Source: Nipponacmea schrenckii
Lineage: Eukaryota; Mollusca; Gastropoda; Lottiidae
Direction of reading: 5' to 3'
Assembly (NCBI GenBank): GCA_030562195.1
Contig: CM060200.1
Coordinates: forward strand, 40,211,084 to 40,275,083
Length of the DNA: 64,000 nucleotides
Below, in pieces: positions 13,801 through 23,674 of this stretch. The stretch's first letter is position 1. Every line of letters starts with the position of its first letter. The notes below the pieces were generated by a model, which saw nothing but the letters and a program-made list of their open reading frames with translations, searched no databases and had not been told where the DNA came from. The position numbers and the translations under genes are program-made.

Positions 13801-16800
13801 GATATTCTATCAAGAATGTTTTTTCTGGAATTTCAGAATAATTATAAGAAAGTTAGCTATTATAGATATACTACTACTTCCTTAATTTAAGAATGTTTCA
13901 ATTTACATACAGCAATCTAGGTTTCTAGAAGAATTAAGTAAGAAATTGTTTATTTCTAGGTTTCTAGAAGAATTAAGATAAGAAATTGTTTAATTTCTAG
14001 GTTTCTAGAAGAATTAAGTAAGAAATTGTTTTCTAGGTTTCTAGAAGAATTAAGTAAGAAATTGTTTATTTCTAGGTTTCTAGAAGAATTAAGTAAGAAA
14101 TTGTTTATTTCTAGGTTTCTAGAAGAATTAAGTAAGAAATTGTTTTTTTCTAGGTTTCTAGAAGAATTAAGTAGGAAATTGTTTATTTCTAGGTTTCTAG
14201 AAGAATTAAGTAGGAAATTGTTTATTTCTAGGTTTCTAGAAGAATTAAGTAGGAAATTGTTTATTTCTAGGTTTCTAGAAGAATTAAGTAGGAAATTGTT
14301 TATTTCTAGGTTTCTAGAAGAATTAAGTAAGAAGTTTAAGAAACAAAATGAAGATATGATGAAATTAATGAATAAAACTATTGCTAGATTGAATGCTACC
14401 ACTAGAGAATCTGAAATTAGGGTAAGGTCCCTTATTTCTCTCCACCTTTCTCCAACCCCCTATAACTTTTACTGGAGAATCTGAAATCAGTGTAAGACAG
14501 TATATCATATCACTATATCTGGCCACTCCCCTCCTACCCCCTGAACTTTTACTAGAGAATCTAAAATCAGGGTAAGGTCCCCTCTTCCTCTCCCCCTTTC
14601 TTCAACTTTTACTAGAGAATTTGAAATCAGAATAACTCCTACCCCGCAGAGTATAATTTACATCATTTCTGATAATTTAATATTTCAGGACCTTCATCAG
14701 CAAAGAAGACTGGATATTCTAGAAGCTAGATTAGATAATTTAACGTCATTAATAGATACTCTATCCCATAATATGGAGGCTTTGGCTAATAAAGTAAGTT
14801 CCTCTTTCAAAGGGGTTTCAAAGGTCATATCGTTTCCTTTTACTGTGTTTTCACCGAGGGAAGCAGACGGATTCAGTGTGTTTTCACGGGGAAAATTTTA
14901 GAACCTCACTATTCTCAATGAGCAATTTATCAAGGGCTAAATAAAAACGAGCTGATTTTTACCGTTCTAAACATGTTTTATGTGTTTTCACTGGTCAAAT
15001 TGTTAAACCATTGAGATTTGGAAGAGAAAATTACCATTTTAGCGTTTTGTAGTCTAATTGTAGAATTGTCACTGTTTAGGAACTGAAAGTCCTTCTCTTT
15101 GTTTTTATCAATATTTCAATAGCAAAGTGCTTCCGCTGCTCGAACAAACTGGCTTTAAACTAGCTTTAGAGTGTTTCCACTGGCCATAATATCTTTCTGT
15201 TACAGTTGAGGAGCTCGAATCCTCTCTTTGCTTTCGGGAATTTATCACTTTAAGGTAGCTTACATATGTTGCTACTGGGACCATTGAGGTTTGAAAAGTG
15301 AACTACTGACCAGAATTTTTCCTTCTATTTTTTAGATATCTGATCGTCAGATAGTGTGGAGTTCGATAGAGTTTGTAATGTTAATGATAGTGTGTGTGGT
15401 TTGTTTGATAAGAGGTCGTAGTGTCAACATCAGCCCAGAATTAAAACATCTATTAGAGACCATGCCTCAACAACCAAACCCTAACACAAACCTACGCCGT
15501 AACTCGATAAGTTCTATTGGTTACGTCTCACCAACTACCAAAATACGCAAAAATATCAGTATGACATCACTTGGTAAGATAATTTCTTATTTTTAGAGAT
15601 ACCTGGCCATGTCATCAGAAATTGGGTTCCTTTCGTAAACATTATAAAACATATTTCTTCTATGAGCATGGCAGTAGAAATTAATAACGACTTATTTATA
15701 TAACGTCATTTGCTTGGTTACATGAAGCTAATGGTGGCTGTGGATTCCAATCTCAATCAGCGTGTGAAAGTCTGATGACCTTGAATAAGTCATCTTATAA
15801 TTCCAGTTGACCCAGCTGTAATTTGGCCGAGGACCAGCTTGTAGAAGGATCCTTAACTGTGAAACTGCGATATTATCCTTGTCCAATATAGTTCTTTCTT
15901 TTATTCAGTGATATTTAGGACGGTTGGTTATAAAGACATTGGCCTTATCTTATTTCAACTGATGATGATAATGTAAATTGTTGAAACTTTGTGTACATTG
16001 ACTCCATAACCACTATAATACTTGTAGAATATTTTAACCCTGTACCAGTGATTTCTGTTGAATAATAACTTGTTACTGTCAATCACTCTAATCCATGAGG
16101 AGTAGTTTATCAAAAATGGAGTAAATGATTTTCCCTTATTGTAAGATATTATATGTAACTCATAGAACGCTGAAACTCTTTATTTATTTTTAATCTCCAG
16201 CTTGATATGTTTTCTTTTCAAGATAGTGTTTTATTTCTTTTATCTTTCAGTAGATCAAGCTATCTGTGATAATAAAACACCCAGTGTTCCTCCAGACCAA
16301 GATACACACTTAGTGGTAGGTTATTACCTATAGATAGAGCTAGTCATCTCAATATCTATTATACCTAATTTCAGCCATGTGTATCACTTTCCAGAAGTAA
16401 AATCTGAGGTGTGGTTTACCTAAAATATCCTGACATAATATTTTGAATGAAATCTTTGAAATTCAAATGATATATGAAAGCCTCTATTCATACAGCATCC
16501 AGTCTCCTAGATGTATCCATTTTGTTCATAAATAGAAAAAGTAGATTTTGGATTAGCCTCCCTTTTTAATTTTCAATGATTTAATAAAAGTGATTACATG
16601 AGATGTAAATTTTCGAAAGTTATTTTTTTTTTCTTGCAGCAAAGTAAAGATGGTCTAAAGAAAAAGAAGAAAAGAAAAAAATCCATTGGATCAAAGTCGT
16701 CTACGTATATTCACGAGAAAGTAGATAATGATACAAGCCCGGTTCAGATTAGCTGTGAGGCTGGACTATTGTTCGGCACGGATGCTGGAACTAGTTTATC

Positions 16801-17149
16801 TGGTGTAGGAATACAAGAAGTAGATCCGGGTCCACATTCACAGTCTTCGTCGTCCAGTACTGTGAGTTTACCCGCCCAATGTCATCGCCGGAATTTCTCG
16901 GATGACATCACAGATATTCATACCACTAACAACAGGAGACCTATCACACTACCGAAACCACTCACATCTCGTGGACAGAAAAATAAAAAACAGAACCGAA
17001 ACCCTATAGCCAGTGAAATCAAAGTAGAAACCTTGAAACCGTTACACGGAAAAGGCACTAAACCAAAAGATGAACATGTACCTTCCGTGACAACAACGTC
17101 CATTTTGACCGAACCTAGAAACAAATCGCGAGTCTCCTGGTTATTTTGA
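4868..17149 (+). CDS. SUCO: SUN domain-containing ossification factor (SUCO/SLP1 family), 5'-partial
   Basis: Exons: 4868-4938, 5184-5354, 5703-5977, 6381-6564, 7155-7262, 8189-8350, 10521-10615, 11171-11230, 11783-11927, 12188-12258, 12768-13734, 14310-14421, 14689-14793, 15336-15573, 16251-16315, 16640-17149. The sum is 3339 nt (1112 aa plus stop), all phases agreeing. The family's members are ER/nuclear-envelope SUN-domain glycoproteins. Seen here: an acidic/Ser-rich N-terminal part, the family motif FPSFAEW (about residue 154), a SUN domain at about 175-350 ([49 protein letters not shown]), a long Ser/Thr/Glu-rich middle, [12 protein letters not shown], a coiled coil ([14 protein letters not shown] onward), one membrane segment (about 847-862, [12 protein letters not shown]) and a basic cytoplasmic tail. 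The signal-peptide exon is not visible. Exons 7 and 12 start inside satellite arrays. The exon 7 start is my choice, because only the next-to-last acceptor keeps the frame. Confidence 0.9.
5399..5600 (+). mobile_element. tRNA-headed SINE (family 1), truncated copy
   Basis: The head 'GCCGCAGTGGATTTAGATGC' is an A-box-like segment followed by a B-box-like GGTTCAATCC near 5447, then the family body (GTTAAACATCCCTCGACAGT). It lies in SUCO intron 2. Confidence 0.7.
6235..6276 (+). mobile_element. SINE family 1, 3' tail fragment
   Basis: The sequence GAGTAGGATGTAAAACTCC followed by a CATTTTCATTTT tail matches the 3' end of the full copies, about 105 bases in front of the exon 4 acceptor of SUCO. 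Confidence 0.6.
6672..6790 (+). mobile_element. SINE family 1, head fragment
   Basis: GTGGCGCAGTAAGTTAAATG (A-box-like) and GGGCTCAATCCC (B-box-like), followed by a degraded body. It lies in SUCO intron 4. Confidence 0.6.
6955..7154. repeat. TATGTTTATATT-type short tandem repeat abutting a splice acceptor
   Basis: Degenerate 10-14-bp units (TATGTTTATATT, TATGTTTGTAT) run up to the TTTATTTGTAG acceptor of SUCO exon 5 at 7154, so the array supplies the pyrimidine-rich tract. The open frame here is low-complexity. Confidence 0.75.
7631..7692 (+). mobile_element. 3' end fragment of pearl-like element
   Basis: CTGCCAGTGTGCGTATATTA followed by CCTTGCCTGCATGCTATCTT is a diverged copy of the terminal segment of the elements ending at 23550, 29505 and 48920. 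Confidence 0.6.
7838..7955 (-). mobile_element. SINE family 2, fragment
   Basis: GTTAAGGATCCTATCTACCA, CTCTTGGCATTGAT and CATTTACAGCTGGGT match the family seen at 15700-15910, 27232-27490, 29880-30350 and 38148-38398. The 27232-27490 copy shows that the tRNA-like head is on the minus strand in this orientation. Confidence 0.65.
8575..8860 (+). mobile_element. Two consecutive SINE family 1 copies
   Basis: Two heads lie in tandem, at about 8590 and 8685, each with an A-box-like GTGGTGA(T/C)T(T/C)AG and a B-box-like GGTTCAAT or GGTTTAATCC, followed by body sequence ending near GCCCATAAGG. They lie in SUCO intron 6, just before the 41-bp satellite. Confidence 0.7.
8905..10587. repeat. 41-bp minisatellite made of the 3' splice site and start of SUCO exon 7
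   Basis: There are about 41 tandem copies. Each unit contains TTTATATCATGTAG (a potential acceptor) followed by ATTATATGGACTACC and CTATCACTGATT. Many units carry TTG instead of TAG and so lack the acceptor AG. The last unit (from 10562) runs into unique sequence GAAATCAGTGATAATG, which encodes EISDN like the segment after the SUN core in SUCO proteins. The exon ends at 10615 with donor T|GTAAAA. From the last acceptor the frame hits TGA. From the next-to-last acceptor (10521) one extra 41-bp unit keeps the frame open and gives [28 protein letters not shown]. Confidence 0.95.
11382..11700 (+). mobile_element. SINE family 1, nearly full-length
   Basis: Begins GGGAGCTGTGGTGGCTCAGT, with A-box-like and B-box-like (GGTTCAATCAC) segments, body GATCCCTCGACAGTTGGAAA, and 3' part AAGGTGCAGAAGAGTAGGGC. 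It lies in SUCO intron 8, ending about 80 bases before the exon 9 acceptor. Confidence 0.8.
12028..12150. repeat. Two direct copies of a ~62-bp unit
   Basis: GTTGTCTGAAGATCACACAG and the following AGTGTGAAACTCTGAGTAAC are repeated once with few changes (ending AGGTTCTGTTTTA). Intronic. Confidence 0.8.
12366..12545. mobile_element. Foldback MITE, left half
   Basis: GATACTGCGTCTTAGAATGG followed by GGTCAATATGACTATTTATT and AAGTAACAGAATCTC matches one arm of the elements at 184-523 and 54380-54805. It lies in SUCO intron 10. Confidence 0.65.
13915..14333. repeat. 39-bp minisatellite made of the 3' splice site and start of SUCO exon 12
   Basis: Eleven copies of a TTTATTTCTAG acceptor followed by GTTTCTAGAAGAATTAAGTA. 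The last copy (exon from 14310) continues into the real exon ([11 protein letters not shown]). From the copy near 13999 on, units are 36 or 39 nt, multiples of three and free of stops. Use of an upstream acceptor therefore adds RFLEELS(K/R)KLFIS repeats to the coiled coil, up to about eight. The two earliest units break the frame. Each unit also contains a GTAAGA donor-like site within the copied exon start. Confidence 0.95.
14470..14633. repeat. Three diverged copies of the 3' end and donor of SUCO exon 12
   Basis: The exon 12 end (ACTAGAGAATCTGAAATTAG|GGTAAGG) recurs at about 14472 (ACTGGAGAATCTGAAATCAG), 14551 (ACTAGAGAATCTAAAATCAG followed by GGTAAGGTCC) and 14610 (ACTAGAGAATTTGAAATCAG). 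At least the middle copy retains a good donor. Confidence 0.85.
15700..15910 (+). mobile_element. SINE family 2
   Basis: Runs from TTTGCTTGGTTACATGAAGC through ATGGTGGCTGTGGATTCCAA to GAAGGATCCTTAACTGTGAA, the reverse complement of the copies at 27232-27490 and 38148-38398. It lies in SUCO intron 14. Confidence 0.65.
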
Positions 17150-17449
17150 TGACGTGTAAATTTAAGATCTGTATTTATTGTGCTATGTTTTTGTCTGTTT
17201 GGTATAAGGTGGTTAGCTGGTGTATGTTAGGTAATATTTTTATCCTCTGTTCCTCTATGGTAGATAGTAATTCAGCGATGATATTTCAACACAACTAGGT
17301 CAGGTTGAAAACATAAACTAGGACGTTCTACCTTGTGCTACCAGGGTTCAATTTACCAAATTAAAACAAAGTTAACTGTTTATATTCTAACATGTACCCC
17401 AAATTACACAAATTGATGTATATTGAAATTCATAGCATACTATTTTTCA

Positions 17450-18232
17450 CCATGGCCAGTGCTTCTATAGGAGAGTATCTCTTATAACACATAATACTTG
17501 TCACCATGGCCAGTGCTTCTATAGGAGAGTATCTCTTACAACATCTAATACTTGTGACCTAGACCAGTTCTTCTATAGGAGAATATCTCTTATAACACCT
17601 CATACTTGTGACCTAGGCCAGTGCCTCTATAGGAGAGCATCTCTTACAACATCTAATACTTGTGACCTAGGCCAGTGCTTCTATAGGAGAGTATCTCTTA
17701 TAACACCTAATACTTATGACCTAGGCCAGTGCTTCTATAGGAGAGTATCTCTTATAACACCTAATACTTGTGACCTAGGCCAGTGCTTCTATAGGAGAAT
17801 ATCTCTTATAACACCTAATACTTGTGACCTAGGCCAGTGCTTCTATAGGAGAGTATCTCTTATAACACCTAATACTTGTGACCTAGGCCAGTGCTTCTAT
17901 AGGAGAGTATCTCTTATAACACCTAATACTTGTGACTTAGGCCAGTGCTTCTATAGGAGAGTATCTCTTATAACACCTAATACTTGTGACTAGGCCAGTG
18001 CTTCTATAGGAGAGTATCTCTTATAACACCTAATACTTGTGACTTAGGCCAGTGCTTCTATAGGAGAGTATCTCTTATAACACCTAATACTTGTGACTTA
18101 GGCCAGTGCTTCTATAGGAGAGTATCTCTTATAACACCTAATACTTGTGACCTAGGCCAGTGCTTCTATAGGAGAGTATCTCTTATAACACCTAATACTT
18201 GTGACTTAGGCCAGTGCTTCTATAGGAGCAAA
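17450..18232. repeat. 54-bp minisatellite, about 14 copies
   Basis: Units contain GGCCAGTGCTTCTATAGGAG, AGTATCTCTTATAACACC and TAATACTTGTGACCTA. The array starts about 300 bases after the SUCO stop codon, so it may lie in the 3' UTR or just beyond. No clear AATAAA was found between the stop and the array. Confidence 0.95.
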
Positions 18233-18659
18233 CCAATATTTAAACTTAACAACAGCTGCCTTCTTGTTACCAAATATTGTTTCTACCAATTCCACCCCAA
18301 TTCTGTTTGTTTCTTTGATTTTTCAAGGCTGTGTCAGTGTTTTTTGTGTTTTTCTTTGTCTTTATTTAAATAGCAAGCAATCAAAATATTTAAGTGCATT
18401 TTTTTCTTTTTATTTATTTATTTCTCTGAAGAAATATTTTAAGATAAGTGCTATTAGACTGATCATTGATAATCCAATTTAAAACAAATATAGACCTTAT
18501 TCACATATATTCGGGCTAATAATACATTTAACCAAGGTTACAGAGTGTCACTGCATAAAATCACTTTTAATGTTTTCTTCTCCAATCCCATTAACTCAAA
18601 TTTTATCATATTTTAAATCATTAAAGTTGGAATTAATTAAGTTATTCAATAATACACTG

Positions 18660-18783
18660 ATAGTTTCTGCAATTCACTAAAACAAAGTGTTTGATGACGT
18701 CACTGATTGCAAAAGGCCTTAAACCATTTACGCCATTAGTCATGTCATCAAAAACTTAGTTTTAGTGAATTGCAGAAACCACA
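18660..18783. mobile_element. Short palindromic MITE, ~124 bp
   Basis: The left arm TTTCTGCAATTCACTAAAAC, followed by TTTGATGACGTCAC, is mirrored by the right arm TAGTTTTAGTGAATTGCAG with GTCATGTCATCAAAAAC, giving a hairpin of about 45 bp per arm. The left arm holds a CRE-like TGACGTCA. Confidence 0.75.
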
Positions 18784-19344
18784 GACATCTGATTAAAAAT
18801 TAGAATGGTGTAAATTGATGCTTTCATTTTCTACAATACCCAAATGGTTTGAGAAAACCTCTTGGTAATCCATTATGACTTGAACAGATTGATAGCTTGC
18901 GTTCTACTCAATAATAATATCAACTATATGTGTAAACGTTATAAATAATGCGAAGAAATGTATATCATTATCAACTTGTATTACACTGTTATATTTTGGT
19001 TGATGATGCAATGGTGTGTATTATATTTTATAATTTTGTGCTTTATTTTATGTATGTGATATTTGAAAAAAATTTGAAATCTAAGTAAATCCAGAGATTA
19101 ATTAAGCCCAAGATTATCATTTAACAAACTAATGGACAGCTAAATATTTAATTTATTCATTGTTTAAACTCATAAACAAACTGAAAGTTGGACTTTTATA
19201 AGTGCCATATGATTATTGTATTAATTTTATTTTTGAAGGGAAATGGATGGGAAATTTATTTGAACAGAATATAGAAGCTGTCCTATTCCTTACACAACAT
19301 TTAGGGACTAGAGCTCACTTGAAATAACCGATCACAATTTTATG

Positions 19345-19525
19345 GTTTACTACTACTTATATTTATTGTACACAATGTTGACAATGCTGACAATTGTAGA
19401 AACATTGTGTACAAATAAAACTCAGGAGTAGTATACTATATGAACGGATGATGGCAATGTAATTTGTTGAAACATTGTGTACAATCAACCTTAGTAGTAG
19501 TACACCATAAAATTGTGTTCTGTTA
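19345..19525 (-). repeat. Interspersed repeat with tandem ~75-bp units
   Basis: GTAGAAACATTGTGTACAAA, AACTCAGGAGTAGTATACTA and GATGATGGCAATGTAATTTG are the reverse complement of the tandem at 38733-38935. Another copy is at 61678-61775. The class is unknown. Confidence 0.6.
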
Positions 19526-20409
19526 TTTAATAAATGGAAGAAGTGTCCCTGATAAACATACAAAGGCTAAAGACACATTTTGATTTGATATTAAATTTAT
19601 AAACTAACATTTGAGGCCATATTCTATTTTGTTTTTAACTTGTCAAGACCAAAGTTTCTATATGAAATCCATTTAGTATCTAGACTCTTTCTGTCCGTCA
19701 TTTGCTTGGTTACGCCCGGTGTAATATTCATGGTGTTGTGTTCTAATTTTTGTTGCAAGTCTTCAGACATGAGACATCATTTTAATCCTCCCTTCTGTAG
19801 ATAGGTACAGATAATCTGAGATATAACAATGCCAACTGTTCAACATCAGACCTGCTGGTAGAATAGATCCTTGAGAATCTTAGTGGTAATTTCTATTTCT
19901 GGAATTCAAACTGGAATAGAAACATTGAATATTTAGCTTCCTACCATACTAGTCTGGTAGATTACACAATTCCGACACCCCCCTTTTCAAGACTCCCCCC
20001 CCCCTTCTTCTGTCACCTGTGAATCTTAAACTGTAAGGACTATAGTATTACTAATAAACCTGTTCAGTATGATATCAAATGACTGGTATTGTAAATCCAT
20101 TATGTGTTGAATATTAATATTTGTGAAAATATTGAAATGAATTGGGCACTTCAAATTTTTAGAAACACCTTTACAATCTCTTTATGGTTTTTACACATTA
20201 GTTTAACAGAAACCTCAACAATTTGCCATGTTATAAAAATTATATATTATAAAAAAATTGTTTTATTATTATTTTTTGTTGAATTGTTCATTTTTGTTAT
20301 ACTGATGTCTGACTACAGTCTAGATTAGATATACTTGTGGTGTCAGGAGATGATTGAAACATAAACACAAAGTAGACACTTTTACAAGTTTTAAATTGTT
20401 TAAGCACCA

Positions 20410-20600
20410 TTTAAGTGATACTGCGTCTTAGAATGAACTTCAAATTTAAGTTCTCAAAAATGGTCAATATGAGTATATATTCATCAGTGAACTTACCTGT
20501 GTCATAAAGTAACAGAATCCCTAAAAATCTTGAAAACTTGTAAAACTAGGTAATTATTGAAAAAACGCTTAATCAATTAATTTAAACATTGTTTCTTATC
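20410..20600. mobile_element. Foldback MITE, left half
   Basis: AGTGATACTGCGTCTTAGAA is the terminal motif, whose inverse CGCAGTATCACTTT ends the copy at 54380-54805. It continues with ATGAGTATATATTCATCAG and AAGTAACAGAATCCC. Confidence 0.65.
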
Positions 20601-20897
20601 ACTGGTAACAATGTTGTCTTCAGTTATTTTAATTTATCAATTAACAGTTTATTTAAGGAAAATATTCCCTGTTAGTCTCTATCATCCAGTTTCTGTCTGG
20701 ATGTCCAGAGACACTGTTTTATTGGCTGTTGAATATCCTTTATTGTTGATAATTTGTAACGTTTCTGACGACAGTCCACTAGTCAGGAGTCTGTTATTTT
20801 GAATATTGAGGATATTTTACAGATTGTATTAATAAATCATATCAGTATTTTAAAATAAATGTTACGGCTTTCAAATAAAAATTTGTCGTTGTTTCTG

Positions 20898-21105
20898 GTC
20901 AGATGGGACAATAAGCCGAGGCCCAATGTGCTACAGGCTGTGCACGTTAAAGATCCCTCAACAGTTCGAAATCGCAAAAAGAGTAGGGTAATGCCGCTGT
21001 CCTGGCAAAATTTCTCTCATTGCACACTGCATGGCGTTGCCCCTCTTTATTAGCCCATAAGGTGCAGAAGAGTAGGACGTAAAACTCCATTCATTTCATT
21101 TTTTG
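20898..21105 (+). mobile_element. SINE family 1, 5'-truncated
   Basis: Starts within the body (GATGGGACAATAAGCCGAGG) and runs through AGATCCCTCAACAGTTCGAA to GCAGAAGAGTAGGACGTAAA and a short CATTCATTTCATTTT tail. Confidence 0.8.
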
Positions 21106-21759
21106 CCGTTGTTTCTATAAATAGTTATCCACTCGCTGTCTGGTGTTTGACATATTTCTTTATTTTTCTTTATACTAATTGGCCCAGAACTACCATGGAA
21201 TGAACAGTTTCAGCAATAGTTTTCTATGAAAGTGTGGGATCATTGGTATCACCATATATAGCATAAGAAGCAATAAATTCATTCCCTATGTTAAATAAAA
21301 GGAAAATTGAAAGTGGATCCCCCTGGCTGTAAAAGAGGGTAAAATGTAAATCTTTCAAAACTGAGTTATTGAGATGAATGTATACTTAACAAGGTGCAAA
21401 ACTTCAAATATATATGTTAGACCAATAAGAAACAGAACAGGAGAACGTAATACTCCATTTTAATACAAGAGTAACATGATTGTTCTGTTGTTGCTATATA
21501 AATAATTGTTTAGCTGTAGTCTGTAGTGTACAGCTGTCAAATTAACTCCCCTTAACAGCGTATTGATATTCCACGTCGTTTATTCTTTCAGTAGTTTCGA
21601 TTTCAGTTTATTGCACTGATTAAATTCTTTCGATTTTTTCTTTCACTGAAAATTCGTAGTGCATGTTTTTTGACTCAAAATTAATTCAATCATTAATAAA
21701 TCGTTTGTACAAATAGAACTATTTTACAAGCGGAGTAATCGTTACTGTGAGTGATACGG

Positions 21760-21874
21760 TGTAAACAACATGGCTGCCGAAATGATCAATAATCCATTAA
21801 TCGGCACGATAATGGAATTTTTATAGATTTATAATGCAATCAGATATTAATTGAAAAAGACAACTACTTATATA
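21760..21874 (+). promoter_or_regulatory. Candidate noncoding first exon of the GGCT-like gene
   Basis: ACAACATGGCTGCCGAAATG near 21767 resembles the YY1-type ATGGC(G/T)GCC element often seen just downstream of metazoan start sites. Its ATG opens an 18-codon frame ending at TAG near 21825. The stretch ends in a donor-like TATATAG|GTATGA at 21874. The coding start of the downstream gene is at 23675, after an acceptor-like ATATCAG. This is inference only; an intergenic origin is also possible. Confidence 0.3.
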
Positions 21875-22531
21875 GGTATGATTACCTTATTTAGATGTGC
21901 CTGTCGTGCTTTAGTATCGTCTTTGTTAGTTTTTACACTGCAGTTGCGTTTAACAACTAGGACAAAAAGTATAATGAGGCCAATATTGAGTAATATAGTA
22001 ATAAAAAGTTTGTCCTTGAAGTAGAGTAGTGAAGTCAGTTTTGAGGTGAAAACTCATTTGACTAGACCAAGATAGTTGTTACTGTTGCAACAGTTAGTAT
22101 TTCTAGAGGTTAATGGGGTAACAGTTGTGATAAAAGCAAAAGCAAAAAGTTTTTATTAAATTTTTCTACATTTATTCAACTAAGAGCATTGGGAAATCAG
22201 CCTCAAAATAGTAAGCTACTTAACTGTTAGTTTTAGAATGTCTTTGTGTTAAAAATATAATTTGTTTGGTAAGTTTACTTGAAAAAAAAACATTTCAACC
22301 TTAAACGATCCCAAATTTTGGCTGAAAAATTATCATTTACGGTATTAAAATCTAATTTTGAAGAATGAATAGCCTAATGTGGGCTTATGTTTTTTTATTT
22401 TATCAACACAATGATATTCTAAAACTAACAGTAAGCTACTATTTTCAGGCTGCTATTCTTATATAAAAAAAAAAAATGGAACAAATTTAATAGGCAATAC
22501 CTTATGTAAGCTAAGTATTCTCATGTCATTT

Positions 22532-23550
22532 TTATACGCCCACACGTAAGTATGGGTGTATATTGTAATCGCCCTGTCGGTCCATCCATCTATTCACCTT
22601 TACCTCGTGCTCACTCTACAGGCTACAATTCTTGAAGGATTCTTTTTATTTTGTGGGTCAGTGTCATTAGGAAGATGATCCCTATTGATTTTCTCGATGA
22701 TCGGAAAATTTTTCACAGAAATATCGTGTCTGACTTAGCCTTTTTCACTTCATTAGCTACAGGGTGCAACTCCTACTCATTCTACACTCTACAATTCTCT
22801 ATGGATTCTTTTGATTTTTATTTTGTGGGTCAGTGTCATTATGAAGATGATCCTATTGATTTGCGTGATGATCGGATAATTTTTCACCGAAATATCGCAT
22901 CTGACTTAGCATTTTTCACTTCATTAGCTTTAGGGTGCAACTCATGCTCACTCTACACGCTACAATTCTCTATGGATTCTTTTGATTTTTATTTTGTGGG
23001 TCAGTTCATTATGAAGATGATCCTATTGATTTGTGATGATCGGATAATTTTTCACCGAAATATCGCTCTGACTTAGCTTTTTCACTTATTACTTAGGGTG
23101 CACCTGCTCACTCTACAGTCTATAATTCTCTATGGATTCTTTTGATTGTTGTATGTTTGTGTCAGTTTGATATGCAGATATCCATATTTAGTGATGATGA
23201 TAATTTTTCAGAATATTGCTCTGATTAGCTTTTTCATTATTCACCTATAGGGTGCACCCTGCTACTCTACAGTCTTAATTCTCTATGGATTCTTTTGATT
23301 TTGTATGTGTGTTGATATCAGTGTGAACATGCACACTATCAAATTTAGTGATGATCCGATAATTTTCTTCTTAGATATCGCATAAAACTTTGATATCGCA
23401 GTTGTTTTCGATATATTCATTTAGCTTGTGAGTTTTTGCCTTTGACTTCAATATTCATTCAGTGAATGTTTTTTGAGTTATTGCTCAATTTATTTTTCAA
23501 ATTCAATGCTGCCAGTGGGTGTATGCTACCTTGCCTGGCAAGCTATCTTT
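22532..23550 (+). mobile_element. Pearl-like element, copy 1 (divergent subfamily)
   Basis: Starts ATACGCCCACACGTAAGTAT near 22534 and ends with GCCAGTGGGTGTATGCTACC and TTGCCTGGCAAGCTATCTTT. Inside are four to five progressively decaying tandem units of about 160 bp (ACAATTCTCTATGGATTC, TTTTGTGGGTCAGT, GATGATCGGATAATTTTTCA). An open frame of 141 codons here is a by-product. It lies just upstream of the first coding exon of the GGCT-like gene. Confidence 0.75.
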
Positions 23551-23674
23551 TGCAAGTTTAGGTTATAGGCTAAATCTACATAAACAAGAGAGTGAAAAAT
23601 GTAGTTATTTTTTGATGAAGTTTTCTTCCAACCGAACTCCATCAACCAGGAACCAATTTTAAAGAAATATCAGA

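Noticed and set aside
13956..14402. Minus-strand 148-codon repeat frame
   Set aside because: Antisense shadow of the exon 12 acceptor array.
22651..23076. 141-codon frame
   Set aside because: Lies wholly in the tandem core units of a pearl-like element.
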